Source of the DNA: UMGS1279 sp045536815
GTDB taxonomy: Bacteria; Bacillota; Clostridia; Oscillospirales; Acutalibacteraceae
Direction: 5' to 3'
Length of the DNA: 64,000 bases
Assembly (NCBI GenBank): GCA_045536815.1
Contig: JAZSOH010000004.1
Span: 43,319 to 107,318 of the forward strand
Under the pieces are notes generated by a model. The model was not told the DNA's origin and made no database searches. It saw only the letters and a program-made list of their open reading frames with translations. Each line of letters begins with the position of its first letter. Within the stretch, counting starts at the first letter, position 1. Position numbers and translations under genes: made by a program. This document shows, piece by piece, positions 16,214 to 24,369 of the stretch.

Positions 16214-17554
16214 TTAATTTCCAAGCCTTTTATTTAATTCGGCCCTTTGCTCTTCATAACCGGGTTTACCCAAAAGAGCAAACATATTTTTCTTATAATC
16301 TTCTACACCGGGTTGGTCGAAGGGATTAACCCCAAGCATATATCCCGATATAGCACAAGCCTTTTCAAAGAAATAAATAAGTCTACCCAAATTTTCTTCG
16401 TCGGCTTTATCAAGCTCAATAACAAGGTTTGGAACCTTGCCGTCGGTATGAGCTAAAACGGTACCCTCGAAGGCCTTTCTATTTACATAAGAAAGTGGTT
16501 TACCCGCAAGGAAATTAAGCCCGTCACCGTCGTTTTCGGCAGCCTTAATTACCTTATCAAGACCACAGTCTTTAATAAGAACAACCGTTTCAAACATAAG
16601 CCTTAAACCGTCTTGAATATACTGACCCATAGAATGAAGGTCGGTTGAGAAGGTTACGCTTGCAGGGAAAAGACCTTTACCATCTTTACCCTCGCTCTCG
16701 CCGAAAAGCTGTTTATACCATTCGGCCATCATTGAAAACCTTGGCTCGTAAGACGCCAAAAGCTCAATGGTTTTGCCTTTATTATAAAAAACGTTTCTTA
16801 AAACGGCGTATTTGTAACAGTCATTTTTATTTATATCACATTCGCTATATTCTTCTGCCGCAAGCCTTGCGCCCGACATTAAAGCAGAAATGTCTGCACC
16901 CGAAACTGCAATAGGAAGCAGCCCAACCGCAGTAAGCACTGAGAACCTACCGCCAACATCATCGGGAATAACGAAGCATTCATATCCCTTTTCGTCGGCC
17001 AAGGCCTTAAGTGTACCTCTTTTTTTATCGGTAGTACAGTAAATTCTTTTAGCCGCTTGTTCTTCGCCGTACTGATTTTCAAGGAATTCCCTAAACACCC
17101 TAAAAGCAATAGCGGGTTCGGTAGTGGTACCCGATTTTGAAATAACATTAACCGAAACACGTTTGCCCTTGCAAATTTCAAGTAGTTCACTTAAAGCGCT
17201 ACCGCTAATGTTGTTGCCCGAAAAATAAATCTCAGGGGTACCTTTTCTAAGGCTATTATAATTAGGGGATTTTAAGAATTCAATGGCGGCACGAGCGCCA
17301 AGATATGAACCGCCTATACCTATAACAATTAAAATGTCACTATCATTTTTAATCTTCTCTGCGGCTTTTTTTATTCGGTCAAATTCCTCTTTATCATAAT
17401 CAAAGGGGAGCTCTAGCCAACCTAAAAAATCGCTTCCGAGACCGTTTTTATTGTGAAGTGTGTTATGAGCCTTTAAAAGAGATTCACCATAACTCAAAAC
17501 ATCGTTTTCACTGAGAAAATCTTTTGCATATTTATCACTAAAAGTAATTGACAT
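16214..17554 (-). CDS. pgi: Glucose-6-phosphate isomerase
   Basis: 446 aa, the short Firmicutes form. It interconverts glucose-6-phosphate and fructose-6-phosphate in the cytoplasm. Substrate-binding motifs IGIGGSYLGARAAIE and VISKSGTTTEPAIAFR (phosphate loop), the PGI signature DVGGRFSVLTAVGLLP and MGQYIQDG are all present. The C-terminus holds the expected helix with the catalytic Lys region. A promoter with a 17-base spacer lies about 40 bases upstream of the ATG. The ribosome site (AGGAAAG) is rather far from the ATG. Confidence 0.97.
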   Translation of the reverse strand: MSITFSDKYAKDFLSENDVLSYGESLLKAHNTLHNKNGLGSDFLGWLELPFDYDKEEFDRIKKAAEKIKNDSDILIVIGIGGSYLGARAAIEFLKSPNYNSLRKGTPEIYFSGNNISGSALSELLEICKGKRVSVNVISKSGTTTEPAIAFRVFREFLENQYGEEQAAKRIYCTTDKKRGTLKALADEKGYECFVIPDDVGGRFSVLTAVGLLPIAVSGADISALMSGARLAAEEYSECDINKNDCYKYAVLRNVFYNKGKTIELLASYEPRFSMMAEWYKQLFGESEGKDGKGLFPASVTFSTDLHSMGQYIQDGLRLMFETVVLIKDCGLDKVIKAAENDGDGLNFLAGKPLSYVNRKAFEGTVLAHTDGKVPNLVIELDKADEENLGRLIYFFEKACAISGYMLGVNPFDQPGVEDYKKNMFALLGKPGYEEQRAELNKRLGN

Positions 17555-17590
17555 AATACTAAGCTTTCCTACCTTTTTTCTTCTAATTTT

Positions 17591-17619
17591 ATTTTACAAT
17601 ACTTTGACGTCTTTTTCAA
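17591..17619 (-). promoter_or_regulatory. Sigma-A promoter of pgi
   Basis: Minus strand: TTGAAA (complement of 17614-17619), 17 bases, TAAAAT (complement of 17591-17596). Confidence 0.7.
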
Positions 17620-17684
17620 TAGACTTTTGAAAATTTTATTATTTTTACAAAAAATTAAAAACTATTACACTTATTATTCATCTG

Positions 17685-18902
17685 CTATGGCATAAGCGCC
17701 GAGGCCAAAATTTTCACAAGCACCTTAAAAAAATCAATTTTTTGAACCCCGTTTTTTGCGGTTATAGGTATTTCTCCCACTTTTTTTCCATTAAGCATAA
17801 ATGTTACTTTTCCTATTTCCTGTCCTGCCGATATTGGTGCCGTTAAGTTCTCAAATATTTCTACACTGCTTTCAACCTTTCCTTTACTAGCCTTTTCGGT
17901 TAAAAGGCTAAGGCTTCCGCTTATTTGCGGTAAAACAACTTCTTCCATACCCTTTTTACACTTTATTTCGGGTATTTTTCCCTCATCAAAGGAAGGCTCG
18001 GTAAATTCCCAATTGGCAAAACCGAAATCCAAAAGTTTTTTTGCCGCAGAAAACCTCTCGTTACTGTTTTCGCCTTTCATAACTACTGCTACAAGCTCCA
18101 TCCCGTCTCGCTCGGCAGTTGCCGATACACAACACCCCGCATTCGAGGTGGTTCCGGTTTTAAGTCCCGTTGCGCCCTTATAATACCTAACTAGCTTATT
18201 GGTGTTCACAAGTTCGCTTTTGCCGTCACGCAAAGCATCCATCCAAACTGTAGAGTAATTCTTAATAAGCTCGTGCTTTATAAGTGCGCTCGACATAATA
18301 GCCACATCTCTTGCCGATGTAACGTGGCCTTCCTCATCAAGTCCACACGCATTTTTGAAGGTTGTATTTGTCATTTTAAGTTCTTTGGCGCGTTCGTTCA
18401 TCTTTAAAACAAACGCCTCTTCACTTCCCGACAAATGCTCTGCCAGTGCAACAGTAGCATCATTGGCGCTTGCAATAACGGTAGCACGAAGCATTTCATC
18501 AACCGTCATTGTTTCTCCCACCTCAAGCCAAATTTGTGAACCGCCCATACTCGCGGCATGCTCACTTGTTGTAACTGTATCGTTTAAGGTTATTTGCTCG
18601 TTTTCTATGGCTTCCATAATAAGTAGAAGCGACATAATTTTTGTAATTGATGCAGGAGCAACAGTTTCATCTGCATCCTTTTCGTACAAAATCTTACCCG
18701 TTTTTGCCTCCATCAAAACTACCGATTTGGCCTTAATATCAAGTACAGTAGTATTTTCTGAAACAGAAGAAATATTGCAAAGAATATCTTCACTATAATA
18801 CTCAGTTGCAAGATTTTTTTCCTCTGCCAGCGCCGAAAAGCCGGTCGACAATATTATTATTGCCAACAAAAAGGCTGTAACGCTTTTTATATTCAAAAAC
18901 AT
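17685..18902 (-). CDS. D-alanyl-D-alanine carboxypeptidase (S11, DacF/PBP5 type)
   Basis: 405 aa penicillin-binding protein that trims the terminal D-Ala from peptidoglycan stem peptides. A signal peptide (about 1-27, ending FSALA) is followed by the S11 catalytic domain with PASITK (SxxK, nucleophile Ser), SAND (SxN) and KTGTT (KTG). A PBP5_C-like beta domain (about 300-385) and a short amphipathic C-terminal helix for membrane attachment follow. DacF-type enzymes in spore formers act on spore cortex, but vegetative DacA is equally possible. Its ribosome site, GGAAGGTG, lies in the 3' arm of a hairpin (18909-18947). Confidence 0.92.
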   Translation of the reverse strand: MFLNIKSVTAFLLAIIILSTGFSALAEEKNLATEYYSEDILCNISSVSENTTVLDIKAKSVVLMEAKTGKILYEKDADETVAPASITKIMSLLLIMEAIENEQITLNDTVTTSEHAASMGGSQIWLEVGETMTVDEMLRATVIASANDATVALAEHLSGSEEAFVLKMNERAKELKMTNTTFKNACGLDEEGHVTSARDVAIMSSALIKHELIKNYSTVWMDALRDGKSELVNTNKLVRYYKGATGLKTGTTSNAGCCVSATAERDGMELVAVVMKGENSNERFSAAKKLLDFGFANWEFTEPSFDEGKIPEIKCKKGMEEVVLPQISGSLSLLTEKASKGKVESSVEIFENLTAPISAGQEIGKVTFMLNGKKVGEIPITAKNGVQKIDFFKVLVKILASALMP

Positions 18903-18908
18903 AAAAAT

Positions 18909-18947
18909 AACACCTTCCTTTACTTATAAAAAGTATATGAAGGTGTT
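18909..18947 (-). promoter_or_regulatory. Hairpin covering the carboxypeptidase ribosome site
   Basis: On the minus strand AACACCTTC pairs with GAAGGTGTT (nine bp); TACT/AGTA can add an inner pairing. ATTTTT and then the ATG follow. It could terminate the LUD transcript, hide the GGAAGGTG ribosome site, or both. Confidence 0.5.
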
Positions 18948-18953
18948 AATATT

Positions 18954-19607
18954 TTAATAACCTAAAGACTCTTCACAAAGAATTACTTTTATTCTTTTAT
19001 CATTTTTTTGTTTGCCCAAAATAAGATAGTTTCGACAAATTCTATCAGGGGAATCGCACCCGTCATTAAAATCGCTGTTCGTACCATTTGTAACGGCTAA
19101 GCATTTGCCTGTTTTACTGCAAGGAGTATTTCTGCATAGTCTTATGGTATTTTTAGGTGCGGCAACTGTTTTTACCCTAAAGTCCGCTTCCTTTAAATCC
19201 TTAACTATTTTGTTTTTGCCAACAACAAAAATCACATATTCAGGGCCAAAATTCAGTGCTGCAAGGCGGTTTCCCGTTCCGTCAACATTATAAAGCTGAC
19301 CGTCTAAGGTAACCGCGTTAGTCGAAGAAAGGTAATACTCTGCAGTAAGGCTTTGCTTTAAAATTTGATAAGCCTCCTTTCTTGTTAACCCTTCTTTATG
19401 GCGGTCAAGATAGTTATAATCACCTGTTTTTAGAAGCTCTAAAATTCCGCACTCTCGAAGAGTTGAAGAACCGCCTGCGCCTACCGTTGCATTTTTGGGA
19501 ATAAGTGTTTTAACAATATTCAAAACATCTTCCTTCGTCTTTGCATAAAAGGTTTCCATTCCGTTTTTTTCTAAAGCTTTACCCAAAACCTTTAAAATGT
19601 CTTCCAT
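18954..19607 (-). CDS. LUD domain protein (LutC-like, DUF162)
   Basis: 217 aa. The fold is recognised from AGGSSTLRECGILELLK, YYLSSTNAVTLDGQLYNVDGTGNRLAAL and VGKNKIVKDLKEA, all typical of single-domain LUD proteins. The C-terminus has RLCRNTPCSKTGKC and a later GCDSPDRIC segment, a Cys cluster that could bind metal or iron-sulphur. LutC works with LutA/B in lactate oxidation, but those partners are absent here. Stand-alone clostridial LUD proteins of this form have no settled function. It follows mnmA by 11 bases and ends the cysE operon. Confidence 0.88.
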   Translation of the reverse strand: MEDILKVLGKALEKNGMETFYAKTKEDVLNIVKTLIPKNATVGAGGSSTLRECGILELLKTGDYNYLDRHKEGLTRKEAYQILKQSLTAEYYLSSTNAVTLDGQLYNVDGTGNRLAALNFGPEYVIFVVGKNKIVKDLKEADFRVKTVAAPKNTIRLCRNTPCSKTGKCLAVTNGTNSDFNDGCDSPDRICRNYLILGKQKNDKRIKVILCEESLGY

Positions 19608-19618
19608 ATTAGTTCCTC

Positions 19619-20701
19619 CTAAAAAACAATAGTTCCGCCGCCAAGCACTGTATCGCCATCATAAAAAACAGCGGCCTGTCCCGCGGCAGGAGCCCTTTGA
19701 GGCTCTAAAAATTCGGCTACAACAGCAGTTTCGCTAATAGGATGAATTATACAGTCTTCCTCCCTTTGACGATAACGCAGTTTACCTTTACATTTGATGG
19801 GCGCATCAAACTTATCGAAGGCGCTAAAGACTGTATTTTCAACGCGAACAGTTTTTGTGAAAAGGTCGGTTTCTTCGCCTAATATAACATCACGTGTTGA
19901 AACATTTTTTGAAACAACAAACATAGGCTTTCCAAAACCTATGCCAAGACCCTTTCTTTGCCCTATAGTATATTTTTCTATGCCCATATGTTTGCCAAGA
20001 ATTTTTCCATCCTTATCGACAAAATTGCCTACTCCAAGGGGCTTTCCGTCATATTCCTTAATAAAAGAAGCATAATCCTTATCCGGTACAAAACAAATAT
20101 CCTGACTATCAGGCTTATTTGCGTTAACAAAATCATTTTCTTCGGCTATTTCCCTAACCTCTGACTTTGTAAGTGAACCAAGCGGAAAAAGAGTCCTTGC
20201 AAGTGTTTCTTGACTTAACATGTAAAGGACATATGTTTGGTCTTTGCTTTGGTCAACGGGCCTTGTAAGAAAAAACCTATCCCCAAACTTTTTAACTTGA
20301 GCGTAATGTCCCATAGCAATAAAATCGGCAGAAAGTTCAGTTGCCTTTTCCAGCATACCCGAGAACTTCATATGCCTATTACATTCAATACATGGGTTGG
20401 GAGTTCTTCCAAGGCGATACTCCTTAGCAAATTGTTTAATAACACACTCCTCAAACCTGTCAGAAAAGTCTAATACCAAATGCTCCATACCAAGACGGTC
20501 GCAAACCGTTTTAGCGTCATCAACATCACTCAAAGAGCCGCAGGTAGTTTGCCCCGCTACACTTTGAGCTTTATTCTCATAAAGCTTAAGAGTCACGCCA
20601 ACAGCTTCATATCCGTCTTTTAAAAGCATTAATGCGGCAACCGAGGAATCAACGCCGCCGCTCATTCCAACTAGCGCCTTTGACTTTTTGTTACTCATCA
20701 T
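19619..20701 (-). CDS. mnmA: tRNA-uridine 2-sulfurtransferase MnmA
   Basis: 360 aa. It makes 2-thiouridine at the wobble position of Lys, Glu and Gln tRNAs. The PP-loop GMSGGVDSSVAALML opens the protein. Catalytic cysteines are in TPNPCIECNRHMKF and DSQDICFVPD. GQRKGLGIG and the C-terminal AAGQAAVFYDGD complete the family pattern. The first ATG is used: AGGAAG lies seven bases upstream, inside the end of the methyltransferase gene, which it overlaps by 11 bases. Cysteine is the sulphur source for this reaction, so placement behind cysE and cysS under one cysteine-sensing leader makes metabolic sense. Confidence 0.96.
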   Translation of the reverse strand: MMSNKKSKALVGMSGGVDSSVAALMLLKDGYEAVGVTLKLYENKAQSVAGQTTCGSLSDVDDAKTVCDRLGMEHLVLDFSDRFEECVIKQFAKEYRLGRTPNPCIECNRHMKFSGMLEKATELSADFIAMGHYAQVKKFGDRFFLTRPVDQSKDQTYVLYMLSQETLARTLFPLGSLTKSEVREIAEENDFVNANKPDSQDICFVPDKDYASFIKEYDGKPLGVGNFVDKDGKILGKHMGIEKYTIGQRKGLGIGFGKPMFVVSKNVSTRDVILGEETDLFTKTVRVENTVFSAFDKFDAPIKCKGKLRYRQREEDCIIHPISETAVVAEFLEPQRAPAAGQAAVFYDGDTVLGGGTIVF

Positions 20702-21437
20702 AATTTATCTTCCTATAAGGTCCGTATATTTTAAGCATCTCATCACTCAAGGTTCCATCGTTATTATACACGTTAAGGTTTGGCATAATTCTCATACCCT
20801 TGCCGCCCTTAAATCTACCCAAAACAAGAACAAGCCATGGTTCTGTTCCTTCTTTTTTGCAAACAAGTCGCAACACCTTTGGTTCTATCTCGTTTTCGGT
20901 CATTAGCGAAAAAATTTCGCCAAGTCTTTCGGGGCGCTGACATATTGCAAATCTTCCACCAAACTGAAGTAGCCCTGCCGCCGCCTTAATGACATCTTCT
21001 AAACTACAAAGGGTTTCGTGACGCGCCGCTTTGTCTGTTTTAGTTTCGCTAAGTATACCTGCGCCACTTGCTTTATATGGCGGATTACAGGTAACAAGGT
21101 TATAAAAGCCTTTATTTAAATTTTTAAATGGATTTTTAATATCTCCCTCAAAAACCTCAAATTTTCCTTCTAAGCTATTTTCCTTTATGCTAAAATTCGC
21201 AAGCTCTACCGCCTCTTTTGAGATTTCAAGCCCTGCGGCATATTTGACCGAATTATCCCTCATCCAAAGCATTGGAATAATTCCACAGCCTGTGCCAAGG
21301 TCTACTGCAGTTTCGTTTTTCTTTGGCGAGGCGAAATTTGAAAGGAGTACTGCATCGGTGCCGAAGGTATGATTTTTTGACACGTAAATACTTGTACCGT
21401 CACCTAGCGGTTGTAACGAAATTCCTTCGTAAGACAT
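20691..21437 (-). CDS. tRNA1(Val) N6-adenine methyltransferase-like protein (TrmN6/YabB family)
   Basis: 248 aa class I SAM-dependent methyltransferase. Motif I is VDLGTGCGIIPMLW, the acidic motif II is AAGLEISKEAVELA, and the catalytic NPPY is in VTCNPPYKASGAG, the signature of N6-adenine methylation. LVLVLGRFKGG near the C-terminus is typical of the YabB/TrmN6 group, which modifies A37 of tRNA-Val in E. coli. The exact target here is unproven. It lies four bases after cysS and overlaps mnmA, so the two tRNA-modifying genes are coupled. Confidence 0.88.
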   Translation of the reverse strand: MSYEGISLQPLGDGTSIYVSKNHTFGTDAVLLSNFASPKKNETAVDLGTGCGIIPMLWMRDNSVKYAAGLEISKEAVELANFSIKENSLEGKFEVFEGDIKNPFKNLNKGFYNLVTCNPPYKASGAGILSETKTDKAARHETLCSLEDVIKAAAGLLQFGGRFAICQRPERLGEIFSLMTENEIEPKVLRLVCKKEGTEPWLVLVLGRFKGGKGMRIMPNLNVYNNDGTLSDEMLKIYGPYRKINYDE

Positions 21438-21440
21438 AAT

Positions 21441-22820
21441 TTACACCTTATGCCACTTAACGCCTGTGGGCGAATCTTCAAGCACAATTCCTAGTGCCTT
21501 TAAATCGTCACGGATTTTATCTGCAAGGGCAAAATCCTTATTCTTTCTAGCCTCGGTGCGTTTTTCGATAAGCTCTTCAATGTCGCTGTCAAGGAGTTCT
21601 TTTTCTCTATTATAAACAAGTCCCAGAACTTCGGTAAGTTCATCGAAAAGTTCTTTTGCAGCCAAAATCGTTTGTTTTTTCGGATTCTCGCTTAACATTA
21701 TATTGATATCCTTAACAAGACTGAAAATTGCAGCAAGACCGTCGGCAGTATTAAGGTCATCGTCCATAGCGGAGATGAATTCATTTTTTCTTTCCTCTAA
21801 AAATGCAGGAATTTCGCCGCCCTGTTCTGCCTTTTCTAAGGCAAATTCCATATTCTCAAGGCAGGTATAAAGCCTTTCGAGAGCATTTTTAGACTGAGTT
21901 AAAATATCAACGCTATAATTTATTGGGCTACGATAATGAGAAGAAATCATAATATAACGAATAGGCTCGTACCCAAACTTTTCGGCAACCTCTCTTACAG
22001 TGAAGAAGTTACCAAGCGATTTTGACATTTTTCTATTATCAACATTAATGTATCCGTTATGCATCCAATATTTTGCAAATGTGCAACCGTTAGCACATTC
22101 TGACTGGGCAATTTCATTTTCGTGGTGAGGGAATATAAGGTCTTGACCGCCACAGTGTATATCAATGGTTTTACCCAAAAATCTGCCGGCCATAGCCGAA
22201 CATTCTATATGCCAACCGGGTCGGCCGTTTCCGAAAGGAGATTCCCAAAAAGGCTCACCCTCCTTAGCGCCTTTCCAAAGACAAAAGTCCATTGGGTTTT
22301 CCTTATGCTCGGCAATATCAATTCTTGCACCCGCCTCTAAATCCTCTAGAGGTTGATGAGAAAGCTTGCCATACTCAGAAAATTTAGAAGCCCTGAAATA
22401 TACATCGCCATCGGCTTTATATGCAAAGCCTTTATCAACAAGTGTACTGATAATATCTATAATCGCATCAATATTTTCGGTAGCTTTAGGATGAGTGGTT
22501 GCCTCTCTAACGTTAAGGCCTTTTGCATCGGTCCAAAATTCTGCTATATAACGTTTTGCAACCTCAGGAACTGTTGTGCCTTCCTCATTTGCCTTTTTAA
22601 TAAGCTTATCATCAATATCGGTAAAGTTTTGCACAAAGTTTACCTTATGACCTCTATATTCAAGATATCTTCTTAGCACATCAAACACACAAAGCGGACG
22701 AGCGTTACCAATATGAATAAAGTTATAAACTGTAGGTCCACAAGCGTAAATTTTAAATTCCTTGCCGTCAAAAGGAACAAGCTCTTCCTTTTTCCTTGTC
22801 ATAGTATTAAATATTTGCAT
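21441..22820 (-). CDS. cysS: Cysteinyl-tRNA synthetase
   Basis: 459 aa class I synthetase. The zinc site is built from YACGPTVYNFIHIGNARP (Cys plus HIGN), WHIECSAMAG and FPHHENEIAQSE; KMSKSLGN is the ATP motif. A helical anticodon-binding domain ends the protein. The ATG at 22820 is chosen because the upstream TTG five codons earlier is part of the TTGGAGGAG ribosome site. It lies 15 bases after cysE and shares the cysteine T-box leader, coupling charging to cysteine synthesis. Confidence 0.97.
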   Translation of the reverse strand: MQIFNTMTRKKEELVPFDGKEFKIYACGPTVYNFIHIGNARPLCVFDVLRRYLEYRGHKVNFVQNFTDIDDKLIKKANEEGTTVPEVAKRYIAEFWTDAKGLNVREATTHPKATENIDAIIDIISTLVDKGFAYKADGDVYFRASKFSEYGKLSHQPLEDLEAGARIDIAEHKENPMDFCLWKGAKEGEPFWESPFGNGRPGWHIECSAMAGRFLGKTIDIHCGGQDLIFPHHENEIAQSECANGCTFAKYWMHNGYINVDNRKMSKSLGNFFTVREVAEKFGYEPIRYIMISSHYRSPINYSVDILTQSKNALERLYTCLENMEFALEKAEQGGEIPAFLEERKNEFISAMDDDLNTADGLAAIFSLVKDINIMLSENPKKQTILAAKELFDELTEVLGLVYNREKELLDSDIEELIEKRTEARKNKDFALADKIRDDLKALGIVLEDSPTGVKWHKV

Positions 22821-22835
22821 ATTCTTCTCCTCCAA

Positions 22836-23477
22836 CTAATTGCCGTTTTCTTTTGCTTTTAAAAGTTCTGCCTCAAGGGCTTTAATTCTAAGTTCAAGCC
22901 TGCAAAGTTCCTCTGAAACAGGGTCGGGTATATGAACCTGGTCTAAGGGTTTAACCTTTGCGCCGTTTCTTTTAACTATTCTTGCAGGTATGCCCGCCGC
23001 AGTAGAGTTCGGGGGGACCTCTTCCAAAACAACCGCTCCGGAAGCAATTCTACTGTTATCGCCAACCTTAAAAGGTCCTAAAATTTTAGCGCCTGAAGAA
23101 ATCATAACATTATTGCCTATGGTTGGGTGTCTCTTTCCCGTATCCTTACCTGTACCGCCCAAAGTAACGCCCTGATATATTAAAACATCATCGCCAATTT
23201 CGGCAGTTTCACCTATTACAACACCTACACCGTGGTCAATAACAAGCCTTCTTCCTATTTTTGCGGCAGGGTGAATTTCAATACCCGTTTTTCTAACGGT
23301 TACCTGAGAAATCCACCTTGCTATGAATTTGAAATTATTTCTGTAAAACCAATGTGCAACGCGGTGCCTTCTTATTGCCTTTACACCCGGGTAAAGAAAG
23401 AAAATTTCAAAAAAATTTCTTGCCGCAGGGTCTCTATCCCTAACCGCATTAACATCTTCAATTAACTGTTTAAACAA
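22836..23477 (-). CDS. cysE: Serine O-acetyltransferase
   Basis: 213 aa, the short Firmicutes form. It transfers acetyl from acetyl-CoA to L-serine, the first step of cysteine synthesis. After an N-terminal helical domain comes a left-handed beta helix of hexapeptide repeats (about 65-175). GIEIHPAAKIG, IDHGVGVVIGETAEIGDDV (active-site Asp-His) and GGTGKDTGKRHPTIG are visible; the C-terminus is a coiled coil (EELCRLELRIKALEAELLK). The start codon is TTG, with GAGGTGA a few bases upstream. It is the first gene after the T-box. Confidence 0.96.
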   Translation of the reverse strand: MFKQLIEDVNAVRDRDPAARNFFEIFFLYPGVKAIRRHRVAHWFYRNNFKFIARWISQVTVRKTGIEIHPAAKIGRRLVIDHGVGVVIGETAEIGDDVLIYQGVTLGGTGKDTGKRHPTIGNNVMISSGAKILGPFKVGDNSRIASGAVVLEEVPPNSTAAGIPARIVKRNGAKVKPLDQVHIPDPVSEELCRLELRIKALEAELLKAKENGN

Positions 23478-23503
23478 AAAATCACCTCAACGACTAAAAT
23501 AAA

Positions 23504-23540
23504 AACCGCCTCCAATACGACAAAGCGTATAGGAGGCGGT
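23504..23540 (-). terminator. T-box-controlled terminator of cysE
   Basis: ACCGCCTCCTATACG pairs with CGTATTGGAGGCGGT (one wobble or mismatch), loop CTTTGT or shorter, then TTTTTA on the minus strand. Confidence 0.88.
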
Positions 23541-23735
23541 ATGTAACCACGGTTCCACTCCAATTTATAACTTGAAAGGCATTTAACGGTGCCAACCGCA
23601 AAAAAATACTAACTACTAAAGTGTTCCTTTTTTGTGCAAATGGGCGCACTTTGTAAAAAACCTTTTTATCGCCCCTTTCAGTCTATGAAGGCGACTCCCT
23701 GAAAATTAGATTTAAAACTACTCTTCCCATTTATA
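23504..23735 (-). promoter_or_regulatory. T-box riboswitch of cysE-cysS
   Basis: The minus strand has the T-box sequence GGAGTGGAACCGTGG (complement of about 23546-23560) before the terminator, and a stem I starting GGGAAGAGTAG near the transcript start. The specifier region AAAGTGCGCCC offers TGC, a cysteine codon. A second TGC lies in TTTGCAC close by, so the exact specifier position needs a fold. Confidence 0.9.
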
Positions 23736-23741
23736 GCATTA

Positions 23742-23770
23742 CTTATATATTATAATATATTATATGTCAA
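23742..23770 (-). promoter_or_regulatory. Sigma-A promoter of the cysE operon
   Basis: Minus strand: TTGACA (complement of 23765-23770), 17 bases, TATAAG (complement of 23742-23747). Confidence 0.72.
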
Positions 23771-23790
23771 ATTTGTCTTTTTGTCTAGTA

Positions 23791-24366
23791 CTATTTTTCG
23801 GGGTCGATAAACTTTGCGTTTTGAACCATATAAACCACACCCGAAATAACCGTTAACACAGCCGAAATCCAAAGCGTTACATTTGTTACAACATTTACAC
23901 AAGTCTCCAAAACCGCCGCATTTTCAAAAAGGCTTAAAAGGTACTGACCAAAAATTGTAAAAATAATTGCACACATTTGGCTAACAGTTTTGGCTTTGCC
24001 CCAAATGTTTGCGGCAATAACCGTTCCTTTACCTGCCGAAACAAGTCTAAGTGAGGTTATTAAAAATTCTCTTATAAGAACAATAAAAGTTATCCAAACA
24101 ATACCTACTCCAAGGCCTAGCTTAATAAAGCCTAAAAACGCCGCCGTTGTTAACATTTTATCTGCAAGTGGGTCTAAGAACTTTCCAAAATCGGTTATAA
24201 GATTTTGGCTACGCGCAATGTGTCCGTCAATAGCGTCGGTAATACTTGCCGCGGCAAACAAAACAAGCGCTACTAAAAGGTGATGCGGGAAAGGTATTAA
24301 AAGCGCTAAAAGAAATAGCGGTGTCATTAAAATTCTTAATACCGTAAGTTTGTTGGGTAAATTCAT
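23791..24366 (-). CDS. pgsA: CDP-diacylglycerol-glycerol-3-phosphate 3-phosphatidyltransferase
   Basis: 191 aa membrane enzyme that makes phosphatidylglycerol-phosphate. Four to five membrane helices are visible. The CDP-alcohol phosphotransferase motif D-x2-DG-x2-AR-x8-G-x3-D-x3-D reads DAIDGHIARSQNLITDFGKF followed by LDPLADK. GGAGGACT precedes the ATG. It lies three bases after rimO and is the last gene of the nine-gene operon that begins with the lipoprotein. Confidence 0.95.
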   Translation of the reverse strand: MNLPNKLTVLRILMTPLFLLALLIPFPHHLLVALVLFAAASITDAIDGHIARSQNLITDFGKFLDPLADKMLTTAAFLGFIKLGLGVGIVWITFIVLIREFLITSLRLVSAGKGTVIAANIWGKAKTVSQMCAIIFTIFGQYLLSLFENAAVLETCVNVVTNVTLWISAVLTVISGVVYMVQNAKFIDPEK

Positions 24367-24369
24367 AAT

